Positions 45,801-54,104 are shown, numbered from the stretch's first letter. The stretch: DNA of 64,000 bases from Cylindrospermum sp. NIES-4074 (GCA_003994795.1 AP018271.1:195081-259080); one strand, 5' to 3'. Program-made: numbers and translations. Notes: generated from the letters alone by a model not told the origin.

Positions 45801-46946
45801 AATGATCCAGAAGCCTTGATTTACCTAAACAATGCTCAAGTAGCCAGTGAACCATCCTACACCATTGCAGTATCAGTACCGATGAGTAGCGATGTTAACG
45901 GTGCTTTAGAAATATTACGTGGAGCTGCTCAAGCTCAAGATGATATTAATAATAACGGGGGTATCAAAGGGAGAAAGCTACAGGTATTAATCGCGGATGA
46001 TAACAACGATCCAGAACTTGCGAAACAAATCGCAGAGAGCTTCAGCAATAATCCTAATGTTTTAGGTGTTGTGGGACACTACTCAAGTGGTGTAACTCTA
46101 GCAGCAAATGAAGTTTACAATCAAAGAAAACTTCCAGCAATTTCCCCAGTAAGTACCTCCGTAAAGTTGTCAGAATTCAATTTGTCAAATTTATTTGGGC
46201 GATATACTTTTCGCACTGTTCCTAGTGATAAACAAGCTGCACAGAAGTTAGCCGAATATATGCGAGACAATTACCCGCAGAGTAAGGCTGTTGTTTTTTA
46301 TAATTCTCAGAGCGAGTATAGCAACTCCTTGACGAACGAGTTTGTGAATGACATTGGGATGCCTAAGATTCTAAAAAAAATAGACTTATCTGATGTTAAT
46401 TTTAATGCTGCTGAAAGTATTAAACAAGTTGAGCCAGGAACAGTCTTGGTTTTGATGCCTAGTGTTGACAAACTCGACAAAGCACTCCAAGTTGTAGATG
46501 CGAATGCTAAACGCCAGCAGCGACTACCTATGTTAGCTGGAGATGATGTCTACAGTCCTAAAACTTTAAAACAGGGGCAAGGTGAAGATATGGTGGTTGC
46601 TGTTCCTTGGCACATTGATTTACATCGCGATAAACCCTTTGTTAAGGACTCAATCAATCTTTGGGGAAATAAAGATGTGAACTGGCGGACAGCAATGTCT
46701 TACGATGCCACACAAGCTTTAATTGCGGCAATCGCGCAAAACCCAACCCGTGAAGGAGTAGCAAAAGCACTACTTTCCAATCAATTACAAGCAGATAATT
46801 GGGCTACTGGCGAAGTAAGCTTTTCTTCATCGGGCGATCGCAACGAATCAAATATCCAACTTGTGCAAATAGAGAAAAGAGCAACTGATTCGCGCTCTGG
46901 TCAAGGTTATGATTTTAAGTCTGTGGATGCAAATCCCAACAAGTAG
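39831..46946 (+). CDS. giant caspase / STAND NTPase / TM / WD40 / ligand-binding receptor fusion
   Basis: A 2371-aa single chain. Residues 12-290: caspase domain, His109 in FSGHGLEV and Cys159 in LILDCCYAG. Residues 305-760: conflict-type STAND NTPase starting SPYKGLFAYEEEDEPIFFGR, with P-loop TGASGSGKSS (about 347-357) and VVDQFEEL. Residues about 960-985: one TM helix (FFILAVLAWI). Residues 1040-1900: degenerate WD40 repeats (for example GEDGTLRIWD). Residues about 2010-2360: a Leu/Ile/Val-type periplasmic binding fold (YTIAVSVPMSSDVNGAL, IKGRKLQVLIADDNNDP, VVGHYSSGVT). The layout suggests signal binding by a receptor domain, NTPase switching and proteolysis. Topology is puzzling, as a single TM separates the caspase/NTPase part from the WD40/receptor part. 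Confidence 0.9.
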   Translation: MSTNENRRHGFEHNFAIIIGINEYKTDKNKLKLAVPDAEALSNFLGDQEREKYRGGDEWYKVLLLKDEQATYKGLKDLLNNLGQGKINFPNEEITLRKEDRLLFYFSGHGLEVAQANNQDNSHGLELLSQDEKKLNAEELIDVLSKLPCDHLLLILDCCYAGKVKISLQKQQSVYKAPSIDDNRKTYRQDYDRMWKRPTFTVISSAGNTSALDSENEKQKNSYFLQTLLEALKNGGVNQKSDSNNDNIITAEEIWNYLVSNNIIQRHQQPEISYHQNEEKGTLRGQYFFLRPEFDPEKLKKIKNLDSPYKGLFAYEEEDEPIFFGRQEIVNDLFKLVNENNHKLTVVTGASGSGKSSIVKAGLIPLLKKHNNQTSKDNNPNTKEWYILETIRPGISPLRALVSAILPLSNKELMAKVEKLKFFSVNKWEDTTTNKKLLQIIDGYNNLKEEIKDKEEQKEIEKIKGEVENELNRQVQDLINVLLKLSNNSNQHILLVVDQFEELITQSDPQDKKLFLKCLVKILDAEELKFHILITIRSDFEIYFRGSSNDSNSKNAENESDICKYWNKEKSNRRPIPEMNISQLKEAIIRPASLFIDKDNHILDFESEKLVDGIIEDVYGMPGSLALLSFTLDELYKIAKESQKSPENYKITIKKKDYDELGGVAKALTKRATKVYEELKSSDDKTGDDKTGEIRQVMMKHLILRMTTVQGGKLARRPVPESELVYPDWRSRYKNATKYMKEVTDKLVQARLIVAGSYDNKKDDKDNQISYYEPAHDALILHWDKHNENQELITLCAHLIPAVQDWETNQKNLQNSEKLQNSEKPQNLFKRSIHALGKSFARSTHALGKSFDFAVEQVLRLQLQKYIHIFKSDSSGSVIFAFLLVIQSYLHQLSSILLKKYLSNNSRKSENNSRKSDAYLWNNNPRLEQVRQFLYLKDSWLNDSETKFVQQSVIQKGRWNFLFSTGITSAAVVFFILAVLAWIGQREAGIKSVRAFRESAEANLRSNNDLEATLDVLRAKKGLRELLPFGRFPDPIEEAELQATLHKVFYDVKERNRLQINRTSVNKMALSPDGKRLVTVVKDTVILWDTSDGRLLKQFQTGQTNVLAMAFHPTDSNIFATAGIGEYRVKLWKIENDGKVNPWKTKNDQPRDQNLKIPNPVYSIAFIDNDKIEDKIATIEDDDQNNQRIIRIWDISSGEINSELSINTVSINTGENQKPRASEAKPSNNQPLSNSQKINLASENIINNLLNNPETIRNFNRLNRSLDSVQDLSFSPKNNLLAIIKGQDQVILCSIVFQENKALLCSKEKLEENKYRIAKTISSLAFDSEGNLAFVGEDGKIKQWEEWEIENNGLKSEPIEIPIEQDIYSVALSKDIIATIGLYSKVVLRDNSGKEIRSIEPPARIFRNNIIALSPDGSLLATAGDDRYVQLWDSSGKRISRIRTELKNVISLRFDPDSTKKIVLISGDDGKVKKVERWEITKNWNLVVEPENETAPQPPSESEIMNKWKTFLDQQSKKYQELKPNIKSFAVTTDGTKLVIGDKDGTVWQWDDMMKELMPLLQTQQGSIEALALTSNNILATLGEDGTLRIWDFRNQQIQVPHAFKEGVSNIAFSSDSTKLATIGEDGHIKLWDNYGNLLKHISMKENIAFSIAFSPNDNLLIVGGKGGLVQLFDITGELVSEPVTLEGGNVTSLSWSSDNKLLAIAENDANQTKTVWQGTIKVEKGNSSTSKIQFDIPSHILQSATLSKDGKFAVVTPQDQNTVSILAKLDTKPSDTKPSNDDFQTQQGGVVNIAFSSNGELLATIGEDDSLRLGDTSGKLFDVVATQQTEITKVVFSPDGRMLATIGRKENKPTTKLWQISKTENKLTLFKTLENVSSVAFSPDGRLMATGQSGSNGNLEIWQLGNTDELFARICSQVKSYLEEVSDSSDRHLCDGVASPIAQVVISSGDRILTPNTAVGQKQAGVEAIANGDFNKAVEYLQAYRNPNPNDPEALIYLNNAQVASEPSYTIAVSVPMSSDVNGALEILRGAAQAQDDINNNGGIKGRKLQVLIADDNNDPELAKQIAESFSNNPNVLGVVGHYSSGVTLAANEVYNQRKLPAISPVSTSVKLSEFNLSNLFGRYTFRTVPSDKQAAQKLAEYMRDNYPQSKAVVFYNSQSEYSNSLTNEFVNDIGMPKILKKIDLSDVNFNAAESIKQVEPGTVLVLMPSVDKLDKALQVVDANAKRQQRLPMLAGDDVYSPKTLKQGQGEDMVVAVPWHIDLHRDKPFVKDSINLWGNKDVNWRTAMSYDATQALIAAIAQNPTREGVAKALLSNQLQADNWATGEVSFSSSGDRNESNIQLVQIEKRATDSRSGQGYDFKSVDANPNK

Positions 46947-47219
46947 AATGAAAAACCTCATTGCCACCTGATATCGCTAAAACTTGTGAGGCCAGAATAG
47001 TAGACTGTCAAGGTATTTTAGATGGGTTAGTAAATTTTGAAAGCCTTTCATTAATTGCTACCCTTTAATTTATCCCTGACAGCCTAATAGTAGATTCACA
47101 ATCAGGAAATTTTGACCCCAACAAACCCTATGCATCTCCTTATTATTGGGCTGCCTTTAGTGCTATTGGTAAATAAGTTGTCATAGTTTTTACGCTCGTC
47201 CATTTTTACTGATGTGCAG
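46947..47219. other. convergent intergenic region, nothing recognised
   Basis: Lies between two convergent STAND genes. No strong hairpin, repeat or ORF was found. Confidence 0.4.
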
Positions 47220-50200
47220 TTAAGTTTCAATTGCCCCTAGAGTTTTCAGGGTGGTAAGAGTAGCCTCATTTACTCCAATTACTCCAGTGATATTCATCCC
47301 TTCGTAAAGTCTTTTAGTTTTAAGACTTTTGATGCATTCACCTGTGGAGATTTGCCAAATTTTTAGTGTTTCATCTTCACCGCTACTAATGAGAATATGT
47401 CCCTCAGTGCTGAAGGTAACTAATGAAACTGCTTGATTTGTTTGCTGTAAAGTTTTGAGGCATTCACCAGTCTCTATATCCCATATTTTCACTGTTTGAT
47501 CCAAACTATCGCTACTCAAAATTTTTCCGTCTGGACTAAAGGCAAGCGATCGCACCCAGCCTGTATGTCCTAGAAAAGTTTTGAGGCATTGACCTGTCTT
47601 AATATCCCAGATTTTTACTGTATGATCACCACTACCACTGCTAAGAATTTGTTCGTTGGGGCTAAAGGCTATTGACCACACCCAACCTGTATGTCCTAGA
47701 AAAGTTTTGAGGCATTGACCTGTTTTGATATCCCATATCTTGATGCTATGGTCATGACCACCACTAGCCAAAGTACAACCATCAACACTGAAGGCTACTG
47801 ACAAAACACCGTGATTTTCTTCGTGTAAAGTTCTCAAACATTGACCAGTTTTGACATCCCATAACTTTACTGTGTGGTCACGACTGCCACTAGCCAAAAT
47901 AGAACCGTCAGGACTGAAAGCAACTGCCCAAATCCAATTAGTGTGTCCTGACAAAGTTTGCTGACATTGACCAGTTTGAATATTCCATATCTTGATCATT
48001 TTATCTTCACTACCACTGGCTACAGTACAACCATCAGGACTCCATGCTACTGACTTGATTTCATTATGATGTCCAATGAGTGTTCTAAAACATTCGCCAG
48101 TGTTGATGTCCCACAATTTCACTGTTTTATTACTACTACTAGCCAGCATTTGACCGTCAGGACTGAGAGCGATCGACCAGATGCGATTACCATATCCCTG
48201 CATGGTTTTTAGACACTGACCAGTAGCAACTTCCCACAGTTTCAAAGTTTGGTCATTACTGCCGGTTGCCAAAATTTGATCATCAGGACTAAAAGCCACT
48301 GCTCGAATCATACTATTATATCCGAGCAAAGTCTTTAGACAATTACCACTACTGACTGTCCACAGCTTGACTGTATGATCCCAACTACCACTGGCCAGGG
48401 TTTGCCCGTCTCGACTGAATGCAACTGACATCACCCAATCAGAATGACCTTGTAAAGTTTGCAGACATTCACCAGTTTGCATATCCCATAACTTGACTGT
48501 GCGATCGCCACTACCACTAGCAAGTATCTTTCCATTTGGACTGATGGCAACTGACCAAATCCCTTCCTCATGTTCTTGCAAAGTTCTTAAGCATTGACCA
48601 GTGCTAACATCCCAAAGTTTTAGTGTTTTGTCCACGCTACCACTAACTAATACTTTATTGTCAGGACTCAAAACGGCTGCTCTGACCATATTCTCATGTC
48701 CTGGCAATGTTTTTAGGCACTCTCCATTACTGACATCCCATATCTTGACAGTCTTGTCATCACTACCACTAACCAATACTTTTCCATCGGAACTAAATAC
48801 CAGTGACCAAATTCCCTGCTCATGTCCTTGCAATGTATTGAGACATTGACCTGTGGTGACATTCCAAAGCTTAATGTTTTGGTCTTCACTACCACTAGCA
48901 AGAATGCTACCATTATGGTTAAAAGCAATTGCTGATACCCAATCAGTATGACCTGTAAAGATGTTTAGCTGTTTCCAATCATCAACTTGGTACAAGCGAA
49001 TCTCACCATTCATATCCCCAATAGCTAAAAATTTTTGATTGGGGCTAAATGCTAATGATAAAACACCACCGAAAGTTTCTGCAAATACGGATTGAGCTAG
49101 ATTAGCGTGAGCAAAATTTACATTGTGCAAATTCACATTTCGTAAATCCGCTTGCCGAACGGTGAGATATGAACAATCATAATTACTTAGATCCGTCTTG
49201 AGGTAAGAAAGCAGATTTATCACGTTTCCAGCTACATAGTTTTGTTCTTGGTTGAATGTCTGACGCTGCATTGCTAAAATTTCATTGAGTTGGTTTTCCA
49301 GATTTTTTTGACTTCTAAAAATAGAGAGTAATCCATCTACAATAGGTTTGATAATATTCCGCATTTGAATTTCGATAATATAGTCTTTTGTAGTGGCTTT
49401 GATTAAAGCATGGCTTTTGAATAAATCAATATTTTTAGTAACTGTAATTTCTTCCCAAATACGTTGTACTAATTCATTAGTTATATACTCCATTACTACA
49501 GGTTGTAGGGTGAAAATTCCAGAACTTTTCTCAATCAGAGAGCGCCGCAGCAAAGATTCCAGAGTTTCTAGTAATCTTTGCGGTTGTAAAAGTGATATAA
49601 TATCGTTTTGCAATTCTGATAGGGAGACTGGTTCACGATTAATTGCCAACCAGTACATGATATTATTTTCTAAATTAGACAAACGTGAAAACTGTTGCTC
49701 TAATAATTCACGAATGTTACCGAAAATAGCCGTATCTTGTTTGATAAATTCAGAAATATTCCCATTAAAAACGTCTTTAATTGTTGTTGCCACTATTTTC
49801 AAAGCTAAGGCGTTACCTGCATAGCGAGCAACTACTGTGATTAATTCTGACTCAGAGCCAGACACACCCTTAATTTTAAAGATTTTTTTTCCATCTACAG
49901 CTTCTAAACCACTCAATTGTAATGAGCGAACTGGTAGTGCTTGTCCCTCCAGTGAGGCTAAATCTTTGGGTTTTTCCCGTGAAGTCAACAAAAGACAGCT
50001 ATTATGAGTAACTTCTCCTATTCGTCTGATCAGTTGAGCGTATTCCTCATAGCCTTCTCGATAGCTTCCGGCAATACCTCCACTTTGAAGAATGGTCTCA
50101 GCATTATCGAGAATAATGAGACAGCGATATTGGCGTAAGTAGTGAACTAATTGTGAAATTCTGCCATCTAAGCTGTTTGGTAAATCAGTTTCTAAAACTT

Positions 50201-50801
50201 GACCATCAGAAAAAAATTGAATTAACTTAGCTAAAAGTGAGAAAAGTGGTGGAGCATTGTAGAGCGATCGCCAAATCAAGTAATCAAACTGCCCCTCAAC
50301 TTGTTGAGCTAGTTTAGCAGCCAGAGAGGTTTTGCCAATTCCCCCCATTCCCAACAGCGCTACTAATCGACAACGCTCTTCGATCAGCCATTGGTGGAGC
50401 ATGTTGAGTTCTGCTGTTCGTCCATAAAACACAGAGACATCAATCGCTTCTCCCCAGTCTGCTCGATTTGGAATTTTGGATTTGAGATTTTGGATGGAAT
50501 TCTCCAGAGTTTCCTCTGTTGTATTTACCTTGCCAGATTTACGCCATCGGCGCTCTAGAGCAGATTGGAAGTTTTTCTTAGTAACTTTCTCATCTAGTGC
50601 TTCACTCAGCAGTTTCCACAGTTCGGGGCCAATATGTTGCTTTATATATGCCACTGAGTAGCGAGCTGCTGAAGCGATTTGTTCGTATGTCTGATGTTCC
50701 CAAGAGCCTTTGAGGATAGCAATTTCTACTTGACTTAGCCGTCTTCCTGCCTTGACGAACACAACTTCATCAGCAACTTCTAGCGCTTCCTCAAAGTTCA
50801 T
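47220..50801 (-). CDS. STAND sensor: vMAP-type HTH / NB-ARC / WD40 protein
   Basis: A 1193-aa cytosolic protein. Residues 1-85 (LSQVEIAILKGSWEHQTYEQ, then IGPELWKLLSEAL) are an N-terminal HTH-like unit typical of vMAP/NB-ARC proteins of cyanobacteria. [20 protein letters not shown]-loop GMGGIGKTS (151-159), Walker B CLIILDN. After a linker with pentapeptide-like YDCSYLTVRQADLRNVNLHN come about 14 WD40 repeats and the tail RLYEGMNITGVIGV. About half identical to the 30117 protein from NB-ARC onward, but with a different N-terminal effector. Its start is followed upstream by 11-bp repeats at 50841-50874. Confidence 0.9.
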   Translation of the reverse strand: MNFEEALEVADEVVFVKAGRRLSQVEIAILKGSWEHQTYEQIASAARYSVAYIKQHIGPELWKLLSEALDEKVTKKNFQSALERRWRKSGKVNTTEETLENSIQNLKSKIPNRADWGEAIDVSVFYGRTAELNMLHQWLIEERCRLVALLGMGGIGKTSLAAKLAQQVEGQFDYLIWRSLYNAPPLFSLLAKLIQFFSDGQVLETDLPNSLDGRISQLVHYLRQYRCLIILDNAETILQSGGIAGSYREGYEEYAQLIRRIGEVTHNSCLLLTSREKPKDLASLEGQALPVRSLQLSGLEAVDGKKIFKIKGVSGSESELITVVARYAGNALALKIVATTIKDVFNGNISEFIKQDTAIFGNIRELLEQQFSRLSNLENNIMYWLAINREPVSLSELQNDIISLLQPQRLLETLESLLRRSLIEKSSGIFTLQPVVMEYITNELVQRIWEEITVTKNIDLFKSHALIKATTKDYIIEIQMRNIIKPIVDGLLSIFRSQKNLENQLNEILAMQRQTFNQEQNYVAGNVINLLSYLKTDLSNYDCSYLTVRQADLRNVNLHNVNFAHANLAQSVFAETFGGVLSLAFSPNQKFLAIGDMNGEIRLYQVDDWKQLNIFTGHTDWVSAIAFNHNGSILASGSEDQNIKLWNVTTGQCLNTLQGHEQGIWSLVFSSDGKVLVSGSDDKTVKIWDVSNGECLKTLPGHENMVRAAVLSPDNKVLVSGSVDKTLKLWDVSTGQCLRTLQEHEEGIWSVAISPNGKILASGSGDRTVKLWDMQTGECLQTLQGHSDWVMSVAFSRDGQTLASGSWDHTVKLWTVSSGNCLKTLLGYNSMIRAVAFSPDDQILATGSNDQTLKLWEVATGQCLKTMQGYGNRIWSIALSPDGQMLASSSNKTVKLWDINTGECFRTLIGHHNEIKSVAWSPDGCTVASGSEDKMIKIWNIQTGQCQQTLSGHTNWIWAVAFSPDGSILASGSRDHTVKLWDVKTGQCLRTLHEENHGVLSVAFSVDGCTLASGGHDHSIKIWDIKTGQCLKTFLGHTGWVWSIAFSPNEQILSSGSGDHTVKIWDIKTGQCLKTFLGHTGWVRSLAFSPDGKILSSDSLDQTVKIWDIETGECLKTLQQTNQAVSLVTFSTEGHILISSGEDETLKIWQISTGECIKSLKTKRLYEGMNITGVIGVNEATLTTLKTLGAIET

Positions 50802-50840
50802 AGGCTACTATGTAAATTCTATGAAGACTCTACCACAAAA

Positions 50841-50874
50841 GTAACTTTACCGGAACTTCACCGGAACTTTACTG
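50841..50874. promoter_or_regulatory. three AACTT-centred repeats at 11-bp spacing
   Basis: GTAACTTTACC, GGAACTTCACC and GGAACTTTACT stand in tandem (AACTT at 50843, 50854 and 50865). The following GTATTGA and GGTTGCTCTAA match the caspase upstream region at 37279-37311. It lies 40 bases upstream of the minus-strand STAND gene. Confidence 0.55.
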
Positions 50875-50902
50875 TATTGATAATTAATAGCGGTTGCTCT
50901 AA

Positions 50903-51706
50903 GGGGATGAACTGTTTTGTCTACTGACCAATCCCGATCACATTACCGAGGTGTTCAAGGACCGGTTGTTATTTGTAAAAGGGAAGGAAGTGCGAATGCT
51001 GCAAGGATTGATGGGAAATGGGTTAATCACCAGTGAAGGCGATTTTTGGCAGAGGCAGCGACAGTTGACACAACCAATGTTTCATCAACAGCGCATCAAT
51101 GGTTACGGCAGGGTGATGGTGGACTATACAGAACGAATGCTGCAAACTTGGCAGGAGGGGCAAGTGCTAAATATACATGATGCGATGATGCACCTCACAC
51201 GCGATATTGTAATGAAAACAATATTTGGTCAGGATATCACTGAGCGAGAAGCTGATAATATTACCTATGCACTAGATGAAGCAATGAATTGGTTCATCAT
51301 GCAAATGCAGGTTCCTAATCCAGGAAATATGCAGACTTGGCTCAATCTTGGCAGCAACATAATTGCATGGGTACTTCACGTTGTGGGGTTAAGAGGTAAG
51401 CAAGCAAGTAGTATTGAGCGCAGCTATCAATATGCAATCACTTTGTTAGATGAAACTGTTTACCCCATGATTCAACAACGACGGCAAAGTGGATCAGAAG
51501 GTGATGATTTACTTGGGATGTTAATGCAGATTCAAGATGCGGATGACGGCAGTCGTTTGAGCGATCAACAATTGCGCGATGAGGTGATAACAATAATACT
51601 AGCGGGTCATGAAACCACTACCAATACACTATCTTGGACATGGATGTTATTGGCGCAACATCCCCAAGTTTATAAAAAATTGTTCCAAGAATTGCATAAT
51701 GTGTTA
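50903..51706 (+). pseudogene. cytochrome P450 fragment, both ends lost
   Basis: The frame opens after a TAA at 50900-50902 and reads TNPDHITEVFKDRLLFVKG near 50924, then WQRQRQLTQPMFHQQRI (helix C) and LAGHETTTNTLSWTWMLLA (I-helix oxygen-binding motif). It stops at HNVL where an IS5 relic begins at 51707. The first 60-80 residues and the last third, with the ExxR motif and heme Cys, are missing. It cannot be an active P450. The substrate is unknown; similar to cyanobacterial CYP110/120-type proteins by feel. Confidence 0.85.
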
Positions 51707-52208
51707 AGAGGATGTCTGAAAAGTTTTGAGGAGGTGATTTTGATTACGCCAGTTGCTTTAACATCAAACGAATCATTGCAACATAAATAAAAGCCTCTGT
51801 TGTTTCAGGTAAAATCTCATAGTCTTTGCTCAGTCTGCGACACCAGTTGAACCAACCAAAAGTTCTTTCAACAAGCCAACGTTTAGGCAGTACAACAAAT
51901 CCTTTCGCCACTGCCGGAAATAATGGTAAACGGTTTTCCCTGAAGGGAAGTCATGAGGGAGCATACGCCAGGCACAACCGGCACACAAGATGTAAAGAAT
52001 TGCATTTACCACTGCTTCCATGTCAACACTGCGTTTTCTACCACCTTTTTTAGCAGATGGAATTAATCCTGATAACAGTTCCCACTGCTGCGAAGTCAAG
52101 TTACTTGGGTACGATGGATTCATGGCTCTCGTAACGCTGTCATACTTAAGTGTTTTTTCTACTGACAGGATACCGTTACGTGGGCTTTCTTACTTCTCAG
52201 ACATCCTC
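51707..52208. mobile_element. IS5-family relic with 17-bp inverted ends and TTA flanks
   Basis: GAGGATGTCTGAAAAGT (51708-51724) is matched by the complement of ACTTCTCAGACATCCTC (52192-52208), one mismatch. TTA is found on both sides (51704-51706 and 52209-52211), consistent with the 3-bp TNA duplication of the IS1031-type subgroup. Only about 500 bp remain of an about 850-bp element. Confidence 0.8.
51744..52123 (-). pseudogene. IS5-family transposase with internal deletion
   Basis: ATG 52123 begins LTSQQWELLSGLIPSAKKGG, RKRSVDMEAVVNAILYILCA and [20 protein letters not shown], the IS5 N-terminal domain. After [10 protein letters not shown] the frame changes. The C-terminal [20 protein letters not shown] and [20 protein letters not shown] follow in another frame to TAA at 51744. 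The middle of the DDE domain is deleted. Confidence 0.85.
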
Positions 52209-52631
52209 TTATGGCCATTAAAATGGGCCAGCATTTTTTTTGAGTTTAGCATTTTGCGGTTGTATCAAGCTTGGTGTCCAGTATGTTATGACAGCTGGTT
52301 TGTCAATAATCGAGTTATCTACAATCCTCTGTTATGGTTAGTCAACACAATTGAGGAATGCCCTCACTGCCACGAAAAGTTTTCACCATTATCTAGGCAT
52401 TCTCGTCCGGGGTATTGCTCAATCTGTCATCTTTGGTTGGGTAGCCAGGAACTCAACCAATTAGCAGATGAACAAACTGAAAGCATTGATGTTTGGCGAC
52501 AGCTTTTGATAACCCCTGTGCGTTCTCATGAAAGCAACAAGCTTGTCTTTCCGTGTATGTGGTTCGATGATGTCGAAGATTTGGCTGCCAATACGCCCTC
52601 CAATTTCCTGCCACCCATAAATCAGAACTAA
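52209..52631 (+). pseudogene. TniQ-like fragment
   Basis: About 140 codons directly after the IS5 relic: LRLYQAWCPVCYDSWFVNNR, VIYNPLLWLVNTIEECPHCH and FSPLSRHSRPGYCSICHLWL. The C-x2-C / C-x2-C / C-x2-C arrangement with PLSRHSRPGYC is the zinc region of TniQ/TnsD target-selector proteins of Tn7- and Tn5053-like transposons. The N-terminal part is lost, replaced by the IS. No TnsB/TnsC genes are in the window. Confidence 0.65.
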
Positions 52632-53415
52632 TCTTCCATCCTTACCTGTTTAGTGCTTTTGAAACCATAAACGTGCCGTTCCGGCAAACTTATGCTTACA
52701 GTCACAACACATATCCCCGTACAAACACCGCTCAGATATTAATCTGAGAATTAGTCGGGTAAAAGATAAGGGTTACTTATTTTGTATAGTCGTGGTAGAA
52801 TATCTTTGAGTCTGCTGCAAAACATGAATTTTGACTGAGGAGATTCAAGGCGGCTAAAGCCGCAGCCGCGTTCCTCCCCATGTCTAACCGCTCGTGTTCG
52901 GTGATGGACACTCAGACCACATTCTGGTGATGGTTTGGGAAGGTTGCCCAGTACGAAGAAAAAATGAAGCGCCGCTCCGCGGAGTGCCGGATACCGTTGG
53001 CGAATTCAAAAATAATGAATATTTAGCCCCTGGAGTTGGTTTACAGTAATGACAGCACAAGGCTTTTAGAGCTTTGTAGTACATTCGCCAACAGTATCAG
53101 TGCCGAACGCGAACAGCGTTTCGTAGAGCATCCAAGGCGATCGCACGCCCTTTATGAGGCGATCCATCTGGAGGAGGCGATGGCTCTGACGGCGCTCTCA
53201 AGCGATCGCTATGCGGGTGCTGTTGCCCAACCATCCTAAAAGGATGGTTGCATCGTGCCAAAGGCACGATGAAGGCTTGCTGGATACAGCAAGCCTTGGC
53301 AACATAAGCACCATCGCCTCCGGCGGCCCGAGTGCCCATCGCATTTGGAGGAGGTGATGGCACAGAGCACCCACCTGACCACAAACGCGGGAACGATTAG
53401 ATTTGAGGAAATATT
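52632..53415. other. repeat-rich intergenic region
   Basis: About 780 non-coding bases with HIP1 octamers, GAACGCGAACAGCGTTTCGTAG-type cyanobacterial repeats near 53105 (seen again near 58905) and the inverse cloverleaf copy at 53222-53303. The promoter of the nuclease-like gene should lie at its end. Confidence 0.5.
53222..53303 (-). repeat. 82-base cloverleaf-like structured repeat (copy 2, inverse)
   Basis: Reverse complement of the 14699-14780 element with about one base difference. Both copies have the same flank on one side (GGCGATGGTGCTTAT). High identity over 39 kb suggests mobility or gene conversion. Confidence 0.9.
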
Positions 53416-54072
53416 ATGACTGCACAGCACCGGCTGCCCATTCTTAAACCGGACGAGACTTACACATTCCGCAAATACTTTGATTTAAGATTTGCTCCAG
53501 CCGATATTTTGCAGGAGTTAGGAGCAAGTTTAACCAAAGCAAAAATAAATTTACCAGTCAGTACCAATAAAATTCCACGGCTTGTAGATTTGCAGGAGCG
53601 TTTAGAAGAAGCAATCAAGCGCGTCAGTCTCACAAGTGAAGCTGCACGACGAGAAGTATTGATTGCTCCCATCTTATTAGAAGTTGCACACATCACTGAA
53701 TCAATGATTAATATTGAATATCCCATTGAGGTTAACCAATTTCTGCGTGGCGATTTGGACTATTACCTGCAATCTCAGCATGGAGTATTAGTTGTAGAAG
53801 CAAAACAAGCCGACCTGACGCGAGGGTTTACACAGCTGGCAGTCGAATTAATTGCCCTTGATCAATGGATCGAATCAGATGAACCAGTATTGTATGGCGC
53901 AGTGACAACAGGTGATATTTGGCATTTTGGTAGTTTTCAACGTCAAAATCGGTTGGTAAGTCAAGACTTAATGTTGTATCGAGTACCGACTGATTTAGAA
54001 GCATTAATGCAGATTCTGGTTGGAATTATCAGTGAACCTAATAATAATTCAACTGCTGTTGAAAGTGCTTAA
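53416..54072 (+). CDS. predicted PD-(D/E)XK-like protein (family C, copy 2)
   Basis: A 218-aa paralogue of the 17576-18211 protein (TYTFRKYFDLRFAPADILQE; RREVLIAPILLEV). The nuclease-like core is GDLDYYL (Asp113-Asp115), then LVVEAKQADLTRG (Glu128, Lys130) and GAVTTGDIWHFG. GAGGAAATATT precedes the ATG. Here it is followed 32 bases later by a nucleotidyltransferase-like gene instead of being behind the GNAT/B pair. Confidence 0.65.
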   Translation: MTAQHRLPILKPDETYTFRKYFDLRFAPADILQELGASLTKAKINLPVSTNKIPRLVDLQERLEEAIKRVSLTSEAARREVLIAPILLEVAHITESMINIEYPIEVNQFLRGDLDYYLQSQHGVLVVEAKQADLTRGFTQLAVELIALDQWIESDEPVLYGAVTTGDIWHFGSFQRQNRLVSQDLMLYRVPTDLEALMQILVGIISEPNNNSTAVESA

Positions 54073-54104
54073 ACAAATCGGAATATAAAAATTATTTATT
54101 TAAC

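Noticed and set aside
26948-52631. A complete CRISPR-associated transposon between the iterated sites and TniQ
   Set aside because: No TnsB, TnsC or Cas12k is present in the window, and no inverse end array was found.
53097-53430. Minus-strand ORFs before the nuclease-like gene
   Set aside because: Translations of the cloverleaf repeat and HIP1 DNA.
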